DNA of 59,630 nucleotides from Profundicola sp964553105 (GTDB lineage Bacteria; Bacteroidota; Bacteroidia; Flavobacteriales; Weeksellaceae). Within the stretch, counting starts at the first letter, position 1. Each line of letters opens with the position of its first letter. The notes under the pieces were generated by a model, which saw only the letters and a program-made list of their open reading frames with translations, ran no database searches and was not told where the DNA came from. The stretch covers positions 1 to 59,630 of the forward strand of contig CAZKJO010000007.1 in NCBI GenBank assembly GCA_964553105.1. The letters are read 5' to 3'. This document shows positions 17,353-26,441 of this stretch, piece after piece. The translations under genes and the position numbers were made by a program.

Positions 17353-19101
17353 TTACATTCTCTCTGGAGTTTGAATTCCTAATAAGTTAAGCGCATTTTG
17401 AATGGTATAAGCAACACGTTGTGCTATATGCAAACGTGCTTGCTTTTGCATTTCTGTTTCAGCGTTTAAGATGCTATTGTTCTGATAGAACGAATTGAAT
17501 GTTTTCACTAAATCATAAACATAATTCGCTACATAAGAAGGATTCAGCTCATTAGCTGCTTTTTGTAATGTATCGTTGTAATCGTTTAATGTTTTAAGAA
17601 GATCCTTTTCAATTTCATTAAACTCATAAGTCGATAAGTCAATTTCCTGTGGTTTTTCTTTTCTTAAGATCGACTGAATTCTAACATAAGCATATTGAAT
17701 AAAAGGTCCTGTATTCCCGTTGAAGTCAATACTTTCTTTTGGATTAAACAAGATTCTCTTCTTAGGATCAACTTTTAGGATATAATATTTTAATGCACCA
17801 AGACCAATGATTTCATATAAATCATCCTTCTCTTCTTGAGTCATTCCTTCCAGTTTACCGGCCTCTGCAGCGATTTCTTTAGCAGTTTGAACCATCTGAT
17901 CCATTAAGTCATCTGCATCGACTACAGTCCCTTCTCTTGACTTCATTTTACCTTCAGGTAAGTCAACCATACCATAAGATAGATGGTGTAGATTTTCTGA
18001 CCAATCATAGCCTAATTGTTTTAAGATTAGGAATAAAACCTTAAAGTGATAATCTTGCTCATTACCCACAACATAAGTTAAACCATCGATCTCATATTTT
18101 TCGAAACGCTCCACGGCAGTTCCGATATCTTGTGTAATATAAACCGAGGTTCCATCAGATCTTAAAACGATTTTCTCATCCAATCCTTCTTCGGTTAAAT
18201 CAATCCAAACCGAACCATCTTCTTTTTTGAAGAAAACATTTCGCTCTAAACCTTGTTGAATCAAATCTTTACCTAAAATATAGGTTTCACTTTCGTGTTG
18301 AACCATATCAAAATCAACACCTAGCCGCTCATAAGTCGCATCAAAACCTTCATAGACCCAATTATTCATTTTGCTCCAAAGTTCACGAACTTTAGGATCA
18401 TTATCCTCCCAATCTCTGAGCATTTTTTGAGCTTCTAAAATCATCGGAGCTAGTTTTTTAGCTTCATCCTTAGACTTGCCTTGGTTTACTAACTCTTCTA
18501 TCTCTTCTTTGTATGCTTTATCAAAAGCGATATAGTAATCTCCAACTAATTTATCACCTTTTAGGCCGGTTGATGCTGGTGTTTCATTTTTACCAAACTT
18601 CTCCCAAGCCAACATCGATTTACAAATATGAATTCCTCTATCGTTAATGACCTGCGTTTTGATCACATCATTTCCAGTTGCCTTTAATATTTGGGCAACA
18701 GAATAACCTAATAAGTTATTTCTAATGTGACCTAAGTGAAGTGGTTTATTGGTGTTTGGCGAAGAATACTCCACCATTAATTTCTTATCTGTAGCATCAA
18801 ATGCTTCTGGAGAAGATTGAAGGAAATCTACAAAAACATCTGTTTTTAAACTTAAATTCAAGAATCCTTTTACTACATTGAATTTCTCAATCTCTGATCT
18901 TTTCAATAAAGCTTCTCCAATAGCTTCAGCAGCTTGCTCTGGTTTCATTTTCATTTCGCGCACCAAAGGGAAAACCACCAAGGTATAATCACCTTCGAAT
19001 TCTTTACGGGTGACTTGAATCTCTAATTTCTCTGTTGAAATTTGAAATTCTTCCTTAAGCGTATTGAAAATATTCTTTTCTAATTGTGATTTTAAGTTCA
19101 T
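17353..19101 (-). CDS. argS: Arginyl-tRNA synthetase
   Basis: This 582-residue class I synthetase, of normal length, has the HIGH-type motif HLGHIRNN at 122-129 preceded by EYSSPNTNKPLH. A KMSKS-type motif KMKSREGT follows YGMVDLPEG. The N-terminal Arg-tRNA-synthetase additional domain (FEGDYTLVVFPLVRE) and the C-terminal DALR anticodon-binding domain ending in LLGIQTPERM are both present. An exact promoter box lies 27 bp upstream. Confidence 0.97.
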   Translation of the reverse strand: MNLKSQLEKNIFNTLKEEFQISTEKLEIQVTRKEFEGDYTLVVFPLVREMKMKPEQAAEAIGEALLKRSEIEKFNVVKGFLNLSLKTDVFVDFLQSSPEAFDATDKKLMVEYSSPNTNKPLHLGHIRNNLLGYSVAQILKATGNDVIKTQVINDRGIHICKSMLAWEKFGKNETPASTGLKGDKLVGDYYIAFDKAYKEEIEELVNQGKSKDEAKKLAPMILEAQKMLRDWEDNDPKVRELWSKMNNWVYEGFDATYERLGVDFDMVQHESETYILGKDLIQQGLERNVFFKKEDGSVWIDLTEEGLDEKIVLRSDGTSVYITQDIGTAVERFEKYEIDGLTYVVGNEQDYHFKVLFLILKQLGYDWSENLHHLSYGMVDLPEGKMKSREGTVVDADDLMDQMVQTAKEIAAEAGKLEGMTQEEKDDLYEIIGLGALKYYILKVDPKKRILFNPKESIDFNGNTGPFIQYAYVRIQSILRKEKPQEIDLSTYEFNEIEKDLLKTLNDYNDTLQKAANELNPSYVANYVYDLVKTFNSFYQNNSILNAETEMQKQARLHIAQRVAYTIQNALNLLGIQTPERM

Positions 19102-19128
19102 AATCTATGATTGAAGCGCAAAAATACG

Positions 19129-19136
19129 GATTGTAA
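19129..19136 (-). promoter_or_regulatory. Promoter -7 box TATTTTTG for argS
   Basis: This exact TAnnTTTG match ends 27 bp before the argS ATG. Confidence 0.5.
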
Positions 19137-19215
19137 TTGCTTTTTTAAGTGAATTTGAAAATGTCTTTTTTATTTAAGCTATGTTCAGCTATAAATTAGA
19201 AGAGATTTTCGATTT

Positions 19216-20142
19216 TTAAATATTAAAGTTAAAGCCTACCCCAAATGATTCTTGAATCTGTAAGCCTGCATACTCCTCATTATCATAGCGTGTCCTGAAC
19301 ATAAATTGAGTCGTCAATAAGTTATTAACTTTCATGGTAAGGTGCATAGAATAATCTAAGTCTACATTTTCTGGATTGTTCAGATAATTAGAGTAAAGAC
19401 TGACGCGATTCTCCATTTTAATATTGCTTGCTACATCTACTTTAAGCAAGGCAGAAGAATAAAACCCAAGTTTATGCTTAAAAGATTCTCCTGGCAAGAC
19501 ACCATAAAGCTCTTTTTCATCATTACTAACGAATCTATCTAGCTCGTTATCGTATTTGTGAACGTGACCATTGATATAAATAGATTTGGCGGTAATAGGA
19601 GCAATATTGATGTACATATCATTACTTTTTTTCCACATAAATCCAGGCCCTGTAGCGATATACAAAGGTGCTAACACACCTGCCGTTCGATTCTCTTTAT
19701 TTAAATCTTTATCGTAGTTGTAGGTATTGGTTAATGGTGTTTGAATATTTACAAAATAAGAATAAGACCACATCCCCGGAAGCTTACCTCCAATAATAGA
19801 ATTGAATTCCATTTTGTCTTGTGTCTTCCTGATTTCGAATCCATTAACCTTACTCAAACCATAATCTACCAAGAGCGTGTTATCCCAAATTAAATCCTCT
19901 TTTTGGTAATTAAAATTATGCTTGAAATGTGTTTTAAGCTCGATATTACTCACACCACCCGATTGCCAGTTTTCGTATAAACTTTGGTTGATGAGCAATT
20001 TAATATTATTTTTCTTTTTCCACCCTTGAGTGCTATCGGGGAATTTTACCTGAATACGTTTCACCTCTTTTGGAACCTCAGTAATTTGAGCTTCCGCCAT
20101 AAGAACACTAAATAGCAAGATTAGAGTGAAAAAACGAATCAT
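19216..20142 (-). CDS. DUF3078 outer-membrane protein, copy 1
   Basis: This 308-residue protein has a signal peptide (MIRFFTLILLFSVLMAEAQ); ATG 20142 is chosen because it begins this signal. The body is a series of alternating beta strands typical of DUF3078, with LINQSLYENWQSGGVSNIEL, WDNTLLVDYGLSK and GPGFMWKKSNDMYINIAP. It is probably an outer-membrane barrel. It is a clear paralog of the next gene upstream, separated from it by a perfect terminator and an own promoter box. Function unknown. Confidence 0.88.
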   Translation of the reverse strand: MIRFFTLILLFSVLMAEAQITEVPKEVKRIQVKFPDSTQGWKKKNNIKLLINQSLYENWQSGGVSNIELKTHFKHNFNYQKEDLIWDNTLLVDYGLSKVNGFEIRKTQDKMEFNSIIGGKLPGMWSYSYFVNIQTPLTNTYNYDKDLNKENRTAGVLAPLYIATGPGFMWKKSNDMYINIAPITAKSIYINGHVHKYDNELDRFVSNDEKELYGVLPGESFKHKLGFYSSALLKVDVASNIKMENRVSLYSNYLNNPENVDLDYSMHLTMKVNNLLTTQFMFRTRYDNEEYAGLQIQESFGVGFNFNI

Positions 20143-20147
20143 AGTTG

Positions 20148-20155
20148 CAAAATTA
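20148..20155 (-). promoter_or_regulatory. Promoter -7 box TAATTTTG for DUF3078 copy 1
   Basis: This exact TAnnTTTG match lies 5 bp before ATG 20142 and immediately after the terminator of copy 2, making copy 1 an independent transcription unit. Confidence 0.55.
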
Positions 20156-20161
20156 CAAGCA

Positions 20162-20197
20162 TTAAAAAGGCCAAACAAGTATGTTTGGCCTTTTTAA
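20162..20197 (-). terminator. Perfect 16-bp bidirectional hairpin terminator
   Basis: The arms TTAAAAAGGCCAAACA and TGTTTGGCCTTTTTAA are perfectly complementary around a 4-nt loop, with an A run before and a T run after on both strands. It ends DUF3078 copy 2. Confidence 0.93.
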
Positions 20198-20211
20198 CAA
20201 ATATTTTGATT

Positions 20212-21156
20212 TTAGAAATTTGCTGTTACGCCAAGTCCAAACACCTCGCGAACTTGTAATCCTTGATAAGCATTGTCATCATATACAGTTTGAACTGTTA
20301 AGTTAGTAGACAAATACTTGTTGATTTGCATCGCTAAGTTCATAGTGTAATCAATATCTACGTTTTGTGGATCCTCTAAATAGTTAGAGTATAATGCCAA
20401 TACGTTTTCCATAGTAACGTTTTCCATTAACTTCACTTTGTAGTATCCAGAAGCGTAGAAGCCTAACTCATAACGAGAGCTTTTACCTGGATCTACACCA
20501 AATAAAGTTACTTGATCGTTGTTAACAAAGCCATCTTCGTTTGCTAATTCGTTGTTTGGATCATGTTTCCATAAGGTATCACCAATGAAAGTAACTTTAG
20601 AAGTTAGTGGTGCTAAGTTGAATTTTAAATTATCGCTTTTCTTCCAAAGCATACCTGGACCAAAAGTCAAGTAAGCTGGATTGAATAATCCTGAAGTTTC
20701 ATAGTTTTTATCAGCGTCATTATCGTAGCTGAAACCGTCAGTGAATTGAGTTCTTAAGTTAGCGAAAAGTGAGTAACTCCAGTTTCCAAAAGCTTTTCTA
20801 CCAACCAATGAGTTAATTTCTAACCTATCATCAGTTTTACGGTAATCTTGGTCTTCGTTTTTTGTCAGACCGTAACCAAACATAAATCTATTATCCCATG
20901 TCCAGTTTCCCTTTTTAAGGTTTGCATCGTAGTTGATGTTTAGGTTACCTGCAATGTTACTTACACCACCAGCAACCCAGTTAGAGAATGCTGATTGATT
21001 GAATAAAACCGTTGCAGTTCCACCTGTTTTCCATCCATCTGGAATGGTGTCGTTTACACTAATTTCTGCTTTAGAGGTGTGCGTTTTAACCTCTGTAAGT
21101 TGAGCAAAACTCAAAGTAAAAAGACCTAATGTCAATAAACTAAGTACTTTTTTCAT
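20212..21156 (-). CDS. DUF3078 outer-membrane protein, copy 2
   Basis: This 314-residue protein has a signal peptide (MKKVLSLLTLGLFTLSFAQ) followed by the same block order as copy 1: LFNQSAFSNWVAGGVSNIAG, WDNRFMFGYGLTKNE, FGPGMLWKKSDNLKFNLAP and a C-terminal GLQVREVFGLGVTANF. The ending in an aromatic residue is typical of outer-membrane barrels. The tandem pair suggests duplication and divergence. Function unknown. Confidence 0.88.
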   Translation of the reverse strand: MKKVLSLLTLGLFTLSFAQLTEVKTHTSKAEISVNDTIPDGWKTGGTATVLFNQSAFSNWVAGGVSNIAGNLNINYDANLKKGNWTWDNRFMFGYGLTKNEDQDYRKTDDRLEINSLVGRKAFGNWSYSLFANLRTQFTDGFSYDNDADKNYETSGLFNPAYLTFGPGMLWKKSDNLKFNLAPLTSKVTFIGDTLWKHDPNNELANEDGFVNNDQVTLFGVDPGKSSRYELGFYASGYYKVKLMENVTMENVLALYSNYLEDPQNVDIDYTMNLAMQINKYLSTNLTVQTVYDDNAYQGLQVREVFGLGVTANF

Positions 21157-21182
21157 TTTGGTTATTTTAAAAATTTAGCGTG

Positions 21183-21190
21183 CAAATATA
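21183..21190 (-). promoter_or_regulatory. Promoter -7 box TATATTTG for DUF3078 copy 2
   Basis: This exact TAnnTTTG match ends 26 bp before the ATG. Confidence 0.5.
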
Positions 21191-21291
21191 TAACTTTTCA
21201 CTAAAGTGCTATTCTCGCAGAGCATTTTTAACTTTAATGCAATTTATTGAGTGCAGAATGGCTGATTTTTATTGAATTATAAAAAATCAAA

Positions 21292-22454
21292 TTAAGCCAT
21301 CCAATCATTCACTTTGTGCTCTAAAAACTCAACCAAATCATCTCGGTCGTTTAAGCATGGGATATAAGTGAATTCTTCTCCGCCGGCTTCTAAAAATTCT
21401 TCTTTGCCTTCCATTTCTAGTTCTTCTAAGGTTTCTAAACAATCAGAAATAAAAGCCGGAGCGACAACAGCAATCTTTTTTACTCCTTTTTCTGGAAAGC
21501 CTTCTAGGGTAGCATCCGTATAAGGTTGAATCCATGGGTCGCTTCCTAATCTAGATTGAAAGGATTGNNNNNNNNNNNNNNNNNNNNNNNNNNNNNNNNN
21601 NNNNNNNNNNNNNNNNNNNNNNNNNNNNNNNNNNNNNNNNNNNNNNNNNNNNNNNNNNNNNNNNNNNCATCCGTATAAGGTTGAATCCATGGGTCGCTTC
21701 CTAATCTAGATTGAAAGGATTGGAAAACTTGCTTGTTCGTTAGTCCAAGTTCTTTTCTTACTAACTCGGTAACTTTATAACTTTGATGTCTATAACAAGT
21801 CGCATGAGAAGGATTATCTTCTTTAAAACAGCATTTCCCAATCTCGCATGTATTGGTTTTATCTGTTTTATAAATATGTCTTTCCGGAATTCCATGATAA
21901 GAAAATAAAACTTTGTCAAACTCCTCCGGTAAATGATCTTTAATGGACTGAGCTAAAATTTTGATATACTCAGGATCATCATAAAAAGCTGGTAAATATG
22001 TCAATTTTAAGTCAGAAAAATATTTCGATTGAACTTCATTGGCTTTATCAACCACCGTTTCTGTGGTACTCATAGCATATTGAGGATACAACGGAATCAC
22101 GAAAATATCTTCGCAGCCCTGCGATTTCAACTTTTCTAAACCAGATTTAATACTGGGATTTCCATAGCGCATGGCCATTTCCACCGGAAAGTCAAATTTC
22201 TTTTGAAGCTTTTCTCTCAAGCGTTCAGATAGAACAATTAAAGGCGAACCTTCATCCCACCAAATTTTGCGATAAGCTTCAGCTGATTTTTGAGGACGTG
22301 ATGGTAAGATAAATAGCGGAAGAATTATATTTCTAACGTACCAAACGTCTATGACTTTGGGATCTGTAAGAAACTCCTTTAAATATCGACGAACATCTTT
22401 TGTCTCGGTAGAATCAGGTGATCCTAAATTTACTAATAATACTCCTTTCTTCAT
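21292..22454 (-). CDS. hemH: Ferrochelatase, interrupted by an assembly gap
   Basis: HemH inserts iron into protoporphyrin, the last heme step. ATG 22454 gives the family start MKKGVLLVNLGSPDS. The active-site region FSYHGIPERHIYKTDKTN is followed by cysteines in CEIGKCCF. The reading frame appears split, but 21513-21567 and 21668-21722 are the same 55 bp on either side of 100 N. Removing 155 bp gives an uninterrupted 335-codon gene through QSRLGSDPWIQPYTD and APAFISDCLETLEE. The gene is therefore intact in the organism. A promoter box lies 7 bp upstream of the ATG. Confidence 0.95.
21513..21722. other. Scaffold gap with 55-bp duplicated flanks (in hemH)
   Basis: One hundred N (21568-21667) are flanked by identical 55-bp copies at 21513-21567 and 21668-21722. 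This is the signature of two contigs that overlap by the assembler's k-mer but were not merged. Confidence 0.95.
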
Positions 22455-22461
22455 TATATTA

Positions 22462-22469
22462 CAAAGGTA
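22462..22469 (-). promoter_or_regulatory. Promoter -7 box TACCTTTG for hemH
   Basis: This exact TAnnTTTG match lies 7 bp before ATG 22454. It supports that start over a 21-codon upstream extension. Confidence 0.55.
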
Positions 22470-22584
22470 ATTAACAAAGCTTTGATAAACCTTATAATCC
22501 ATATAGATTTTAATCAATGCTTGTATTTAATAAACCTATTTAAGTTCATAAAATTGCATAGGTATAGAAAATCTTATTTTTAGT

Positions 22585-22592
22585 TACCTTTA
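22585..22592 (+). promoter_or_regulatory. Promoter -7 box TACCTTTA for ruvB
   Basis: This is a one-base variant of TAnnTTTG, 4 bp before the ruvB ATG. Confidence 0.4.
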
Positions 22593-22596
22593 CGCC

Positions 22597-23619
22597 ATGG
22601 ATGATTATTTGAATCCGGACGATGAGTTCTTCCCTGAAGAGGAACTACAGCAGGAAGAAAAATTTAGACCACAGAGTTTTCAAGACTTTGCTGGTCAGGT
22701 ACATATTTTAGATAATTTAGAAGTCTTTGTGAAGGCAGCCAAGCTTAGACACGAATCACTAGACCACGTGTTACTACACGGACCTCCGGGATTGGGTAAA
22801 ACCACTTTAGCACATATTATCGCCAATGAACTAGGTGTTGGGATTAAAGTTACTTCTGGTCCCGTACTAGATAAGCCGGGTGATTTAGCTGGACTTTTAA
22901 CTAATCTAGAAGAAAATGATATTCTATTTATTGATGAGATTCACCGAATGTCATCAGTGATTGAGGAATATTTATATTCTGCCATGGAAGATTATAAAAT
23001 CGATATCTTGATTGAATCGGGTCCTAACGCTCGATCGGTTCAAATTGATTTAAATCCTTTTACCTTGATTGGAGCTACCACGAGGTCTGGTTTGCTGACT
23101 GCACCTTTACGAGCAAGATTCGGGATTAATTTTAGGTTTGAATATTATAATGTTGAGTTATTAACTTCCATTATTGAAAGAAGCTCTCGAATCTTGAATA
23201 CGCCAATTGAAGAACAAGCCGCTATAGAAATTGCTGGACGAAGCCGTGGCACACCTAGAATTGCGAATGCATTATTAAGAAGAACACGTGATTTTGCACA
23301 GATTAAAGGAAATGGAAAAATTGATCCTGCTATCGCCAAATATAGCTTACAAGCTTTGAAGGTAGATCAAAATGGTTTAGACGAAATGGATAATAAAATT
23401 CTTCGAACCATGATTGAAAAATTCAAAGGTGGACCGGTTGGGTTAACTACTATTGCAACTGCAGTAGCCGAAAACCCTGGAACTATTGAGGAGGTTTATG
23501 AGCCATTTTTAATTCAAGAAGGTTATTTAATGCGAACTCCGCGTGGACGAGAAGTTACGCAGAAAGCTTATGAACATTTAGGCATCAATAGACCTGAAGA
23601 TCAAGGGAGATTATTTTAA
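22597..23619 (+). CDS. ruvB: Holliday junction branch-migration helicase RuvB
   Basis: This 340-residue AAA+ motor drives Holliday junction migration with RuvA. It has Walker A GPPGLGKTT, Walker B LFIDEIHRM, sensor sequence TLIGATTRSGLLTAPLRARFG, and the C-terminal winged helix RTPRGREVT. The gene is divergent from hemH, and queG follows 11 bp downstream. Confidence 0.97.
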   Translation: MDDYLNPDDEFFPEEELQQEEKFRPQSFQDFAGQVHILDNLEVFVKAAKLRHESLDHVLLHGPPGLGKTTLAHIIANELGVGIKVTSGPVLDKPGDLAGLLTNLEENDILFIDEIHRMSSVIEEYLYSAMEDYKIDILIESGPNARSVQIDLNPFTLIGATTRSGLLTAPLRARFGINFRFEYYNVELLTSIIERSSRILNTPIEEQAAIEIAGRSRGTPRIANALLRRTRDFAQIKGNGKIDPAIAKYSLQALKVDQNGLDEMDNKILRTMIEKFKGGPVGLTTIATAVAENPGTIEEVYEPFLIQEGYLMRTPRGREVTQKAYEHLGINRPEDQGRLF

Positions 23620-23630
23620 AAAAAACTCCC

Positions 23631-24563
23631 ATGAAATCACCCGCAGATTATTCTCTACTCATTAAAGAAAAGGCCAAGGAACTTGGTTTTATGCATTGTG
23701 GGATATCAAAAGCAGGTTTTCTAGAAGAAGATGCTCCACGCCTAGAGAAATGGTTAAAGTCAGGTTTTCATGGAGAAATGGGTTATATGGAAAAGCATTT
23801 TGATAAGCGTTTAGATCCTACAAAGCTAGTTCCTGGAGCAAAATCTGTGGTATCATTAACCTATAATTATTTCCCTGAACAACAGCAAAGAGAGGATAGT
23901 TTTAAGATTTCAAAATACGCTTACGGCAAGGATTATCATTTTATTATTAAAGATAAACTAAAAGATTTTTTCCAGTGGATTCATCAGGAAATTGGAGAAA
24001 TAGATGGTCGTGTTTTTGTTGATTCTGCTCCTGTTTTAGAAAGAGCTTGGGCTGCAAAAAGTGGTATCGGTTGGATTGGTAAAAATGCCAATTTATTGAC
24101 CAAACAAGTAGGTTCTTTCTACTTTCTAAGTGAACTTATCATTGATTTAGAACTTACTCCCGACGGTCCAACTACCGATCACTGTGGAAAATGCACAGCC
24201 TGCATCGATGCTTGCCCCACTCAAGCCATTGAATCAGACCGAGTTATAAACGGAAGTAAATGTATTTCTTATGCTACGATTGAATTAAAAAATCAAATTC
24301 CATCAAGTTTCGAAAATCATATGGAGGATTGGATGTTTGGTTGCGATATTTGCCAAGATGTTTGTCCGTGGAATCGCTTTTCTAAACCTCATCAACAGCC
24401 AGAGTTCATGGCGAATGATGCGATTTTAAATTACTCTAAAAAAGAATGGACAGAGTTAACGCAAGAATTATTTAGTGAAATCTTCAGAAAATCTCCTGTG
24501 AAAAGAACAAAATATGCTGGTTTAATGAGAAATATTGAGAAGTTAAATCAATCGAATTCTTAA
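23631..24563 (+). CDS. queG: Epoxyqueuosine reductase
   Basis: QueG is the cobalamin-dependent iron-sulfur enzyme for the last step of queuosine tRNA modification. The 310-residue protein has DSAPVLERAWAAKSGIGWIGKN for substrate and cobalamin binding. Two 4Fe-4S motifs follow, CGKCTACIDACPTQAI and CDICQDVCPWNRF. It lies 11 bp after ruvB and is likely co-transcribed. Confidence 0.96.
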   Translation: MKSPADYSLLIKEKAKELGFMHCGISKAGFLEEDAPRLEKWLKSGFHGEMGYMEKHFDKRLDPTKLVPGAKSVVSLTYNYFPEQQQREDSFKISKYAYGKDYHFIIKDKLKDFFQWIHQEIGEIDGRVFVDSAPVLERAWAAKSGIGWIGKNANLLTKQVGSFYFLSELIIDLELTPDGPTTDHCGKCTACIDACPTQAIESDRVINGSKCISYATIELKNQIPSSFENHMEDWMFGCDICQDVCPWNRFSKPHQQPEFMANDAILNYSKKEWTELTQELFSEIFRKSPVKRTKYAGLMRNIEKLNQSNS

Positions 24564-24578
24564 ATTAAGACTAAAGTT

Positions 24579-25079
24579 TTATTGATCTTCTTTAAATAAA
24601 GATCCTCCTTTTTCCCGTTTATGTTCATTTTCAAAAACGGAGTCTATTTTAAGCTTATCACTATCGGCTGCTTCGGTTGCAAGCTTGTCTGCCAGCTCAT
24701 TCCAAACATTGCCTGCATGTCCTTTAACCCAAACCAACTTAACAGAATGTTGTCTATAAACTTTTAGGAATCTTCGCCAGAGATCTTCGTTTTTTTTACC
24801 TGCAAAATTCTTTTTCTCCCAACCAAAAACCCATCGTTTATTCACCGCATCGCAAATATATTTGGAGTCGGTATAGATGGTAATATCAGCTTTTAGGACT
24901 TTTAATTTTTCCATAGCAACTATCGTCCCCATCAACTCCATTCGGTTGTTGGTGGTCAGGCGATAACCCTGAGAAAACTCTTTTTTGTACTTTTTTTCAG
25001 GTACTAGAAGCACTACACCATATCCGCCTCTACCTGGGTTTCCACGTGAAGAGCCATCTGTATAGGCTATAATTTGCAT
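24579..25079 (-). CDS. rnhA: Ribonuclease HI
   Basis: This 166-residue RNase H degrades RNA in RNA-DNA hybrids. The acidic catalytic residues are visible in YTDGSSRGNPGRGGYG, TTNNRMELMG and YTDSKYICDAV, and VWVKGHAGNVWNELADKLA carries the handle and the last aspartate. It is the last gene of a compact minus-strand operon (TPR protein, ribH, rnhA), 3 bp after ribH. Confidence 0.96.
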   Translation of the reverse strand: MQIIAYTDGSSRGNPGRGGYGVVLLVPEKKYKKEFSQGYRLTTNNRMELMGTIVAMEKLKVLKADITIYTDSKYICDAVNKRWVFGWEKKNFAGKKNEDLWRRFLKVYRQHSVKLVWVKGHAGNVWNELADKLATEAADSDKLKIDSVFENEHKREKGGSLFKEDQ

Positions 25080-25082
25080 AGT

Positions 25083-25610
25083 TTAGTTTAAGCTAGGGAA
25101 ATCATCGTATTCGGAGTCGGATGCTCCAAATTCAACATTTAAATGCGCCATTTGAACGGCCGCAACAGCTGCTTCTACTCCTTTGTTACCATGCTTACCT
25201 CCTGCTCTATCAATGGATTGTTGCTCATTATCATCTGTTAATACACAGAAAATAACAGGCACATCATAGGCTACGTTTAAATCTTTGATTCCTTGAGTAA
25301 CTCCTTGACAAACATAGTCAAAATGAGCTGTTTCTCCTCTGATTACAGACCCAATAGCAATCACAGCGTCCACATAGTTTTCACACATCATTTTACTACC
25401 ATAAACCAATTCAAAGCTACCAGGAACATCTATTTGCAGGATGTTTTCCTCTAAAGCTCCTAAGTCTTTTAAAGTATCTATAGCTCCGTCTCTCAAGGCA
25501 TGCGTAATGTGGTCATTCCAACTAGAAACGACAATGCCAAACGTATAAGGTTCGGCACTGGGTAATTTACTTTTATCGTAATTTGATAAATTTTTATTCT
25601 CTGTAGCCAT
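25083..25610 (-). CDS. ribH: 6,7-dimethyl-8-ribityllumazine synthase
   Basis: RibH forms the lumazine precursor of riboflavin. The 175-residue protein has FGIVVSSWNDHITHAL, the substrate-binding VPGSFELVYGSKMM and IRGETAHFDYVCQGVTQGI with the catalytic histidine, then PVIFCVLTDDNEQQ. Its ATG overlaps the stop of the TPR gene by one base (TAATG). Confidence 0.96.
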   Translation of the reverse strand: MATENKNLSNYDKSKLPSAEPYTFGIVVSSWNDHITHALRDGAIDTLKDLGALEENILQIDVPGSFELVYGSKMMCENYVDAVIAIGSVIRGETAHFDYVCQGVTQGIKDLNVAYDVPVIFCVLTDDNEQQSIDRAGGKHGNKGVEAAVAAVQMAHLNVEFGASDSEYDDFPSLN

Positions 25611-26311
25611 TATTTTCCGGCATATTTAAGCGCTTCCTCTAATTTGGTAATTTCGTCATTACCATCTGCATCAGCATGGTTTTTCAAGTATGATTGAACA
25701 GTTTTTAAACCTCTATCATAAGCTTGTAAATCTAATGCAAGAACTGCTGCTTTTTTAGTATAAATTTGTTGTAACACCTCTAATTTAGATGCATTGATTG
25801 CACTTTCATAAGCGTCTAAGCCTTCTTCTTTTTTACCTAACTGCACCAAAGCATCACCTTTAACACCCATTTTCATAGCTTTTAAAGCTTCTTCTTTTGT
25901 TGAAAAAGAATTTACTCTGTCTAGTGCTTCTTGGTACTTACCTTCTTGGTAGAACGCAATAGCTGATTTGTATTTCGCAATATTAGCAACATCAGAACCG
26001 CTATATTCGTCAATGATTTGGTTGTATCCCATATATGATCCAGGGCTACCATCTAAAGCTAAAGCCATAGAGTCTGACTCGAACATTTGATCTGCTGTAA
26101 CAATTTCTTTTTGTGCTTCTAAATTTTTTGGTTCTTTAACGAACTTAAGGTAAGCAAAATAACCTACTGCAATTAAAATAAACACACCGAAAACAATACC
26201 TAAAATCTTAGCATTCTTTTCTAGGAAGTGCTCTGATTGCTGTACGGTATTCTCTAAAGACTGAAAAGCCTCCTCTGTAGCGTATTTTTGTTCTTTTTTC
26301 TGTTTAGACAT
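25610..26311 (-). CDS. TPR-repeat membrane protein (YfgM-like)
   Basis: This 233-residue protein starts at ATG 26311 (MSKQKKEQKYATEEAFQSLE); a longer reading starting 33 bp upstream runs through the promoter box. A single membrane helix lies at about residues 37-58 (ILGIVFGVFILIAVGYFAYL), followed by periplasmic tetratricopeptide-like helices (AIAFYQEGKYQEALDRVNSF, ALVQLGKKEEGLDAYESAI). Similar proteins act as accessory factors of the Sec translocon or outer-membrane assembly. It is the first gene of the TPR-ribH-rnhA operon. Confidence 0.85.
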   Translation of the reverse strand: MSKQKKEQKYATEEAFQSLENTVQQSEHFLEKNAKILGIVFGVFILIAVGYFAYLKFVKEPKNLEAQKEIVTADQMFESDSMALALDGSPGSYMGYNQIIDEYSGSDVANIAKYKSAIAFYQEGKYQEALDRVNSFSTKEEALKAMKMGVKGDALVQLGKKEEGLDAYESAINASKLEVLQQIYTKKAAVLALDLQAYDRGLKTVQSYLKNHADADGNDEITKLEEALKYAGK

Positions 26312-26324
26312 AACTTTAAAATCT

Positions 26325-26407
26325 ATAAGACGCCAAAAGTACAAAAATTAACTATAATTGAAAGATTTATTTCTCTCTAGTTAAAATTATAAGCTTTGGC
26401 GTCTTAT
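26325..26407. repeat. Nested inverted repeat overlapping the TPR-gene promoter
   Basis: The arms ATAAGACGCCAAA (26325-26337) and TTTGGCGTCTTAT (26395-26407) are perfectly complementary over 13 bp. Inside them TTAACTA (26348-26354) pairs with TAGTTAA (26378-26384). No T run follows on either strand, so it is not a standard terminator. The left arm overlaps the TACTTTTG box of the TPR gene. See also 37233-37310 and 45440-45489. Confidence 0.8.
26334..26341 (-). promoter_or_regulatory. Promoter -7 box TACTTTTG for the TPR-ribH-rnhA operon
   Basis: This exact TAnnTTTG match lies 22 bp before ATG 26311 and is partly inside the 13-bp inverted-repeat arm. Confidence 0.5.
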
Positions 26408-26441
26408 TAATTCTTTCCCGATTTCGGGATGGATTTATGTT

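Noticed and set aside
21292..22454. Apparent frameshift splitting hemH
   Set aside because: The break coincides with 100 N between identical 55-bp flanks; collapsing them restores one frame of normal length.
26416..26429. TCCCGA/TCGGGA hairpin as a terminator of the barrel protein gene
   Set aside because: The stem is only 6 bp and no T run follows in the direction of transcription.
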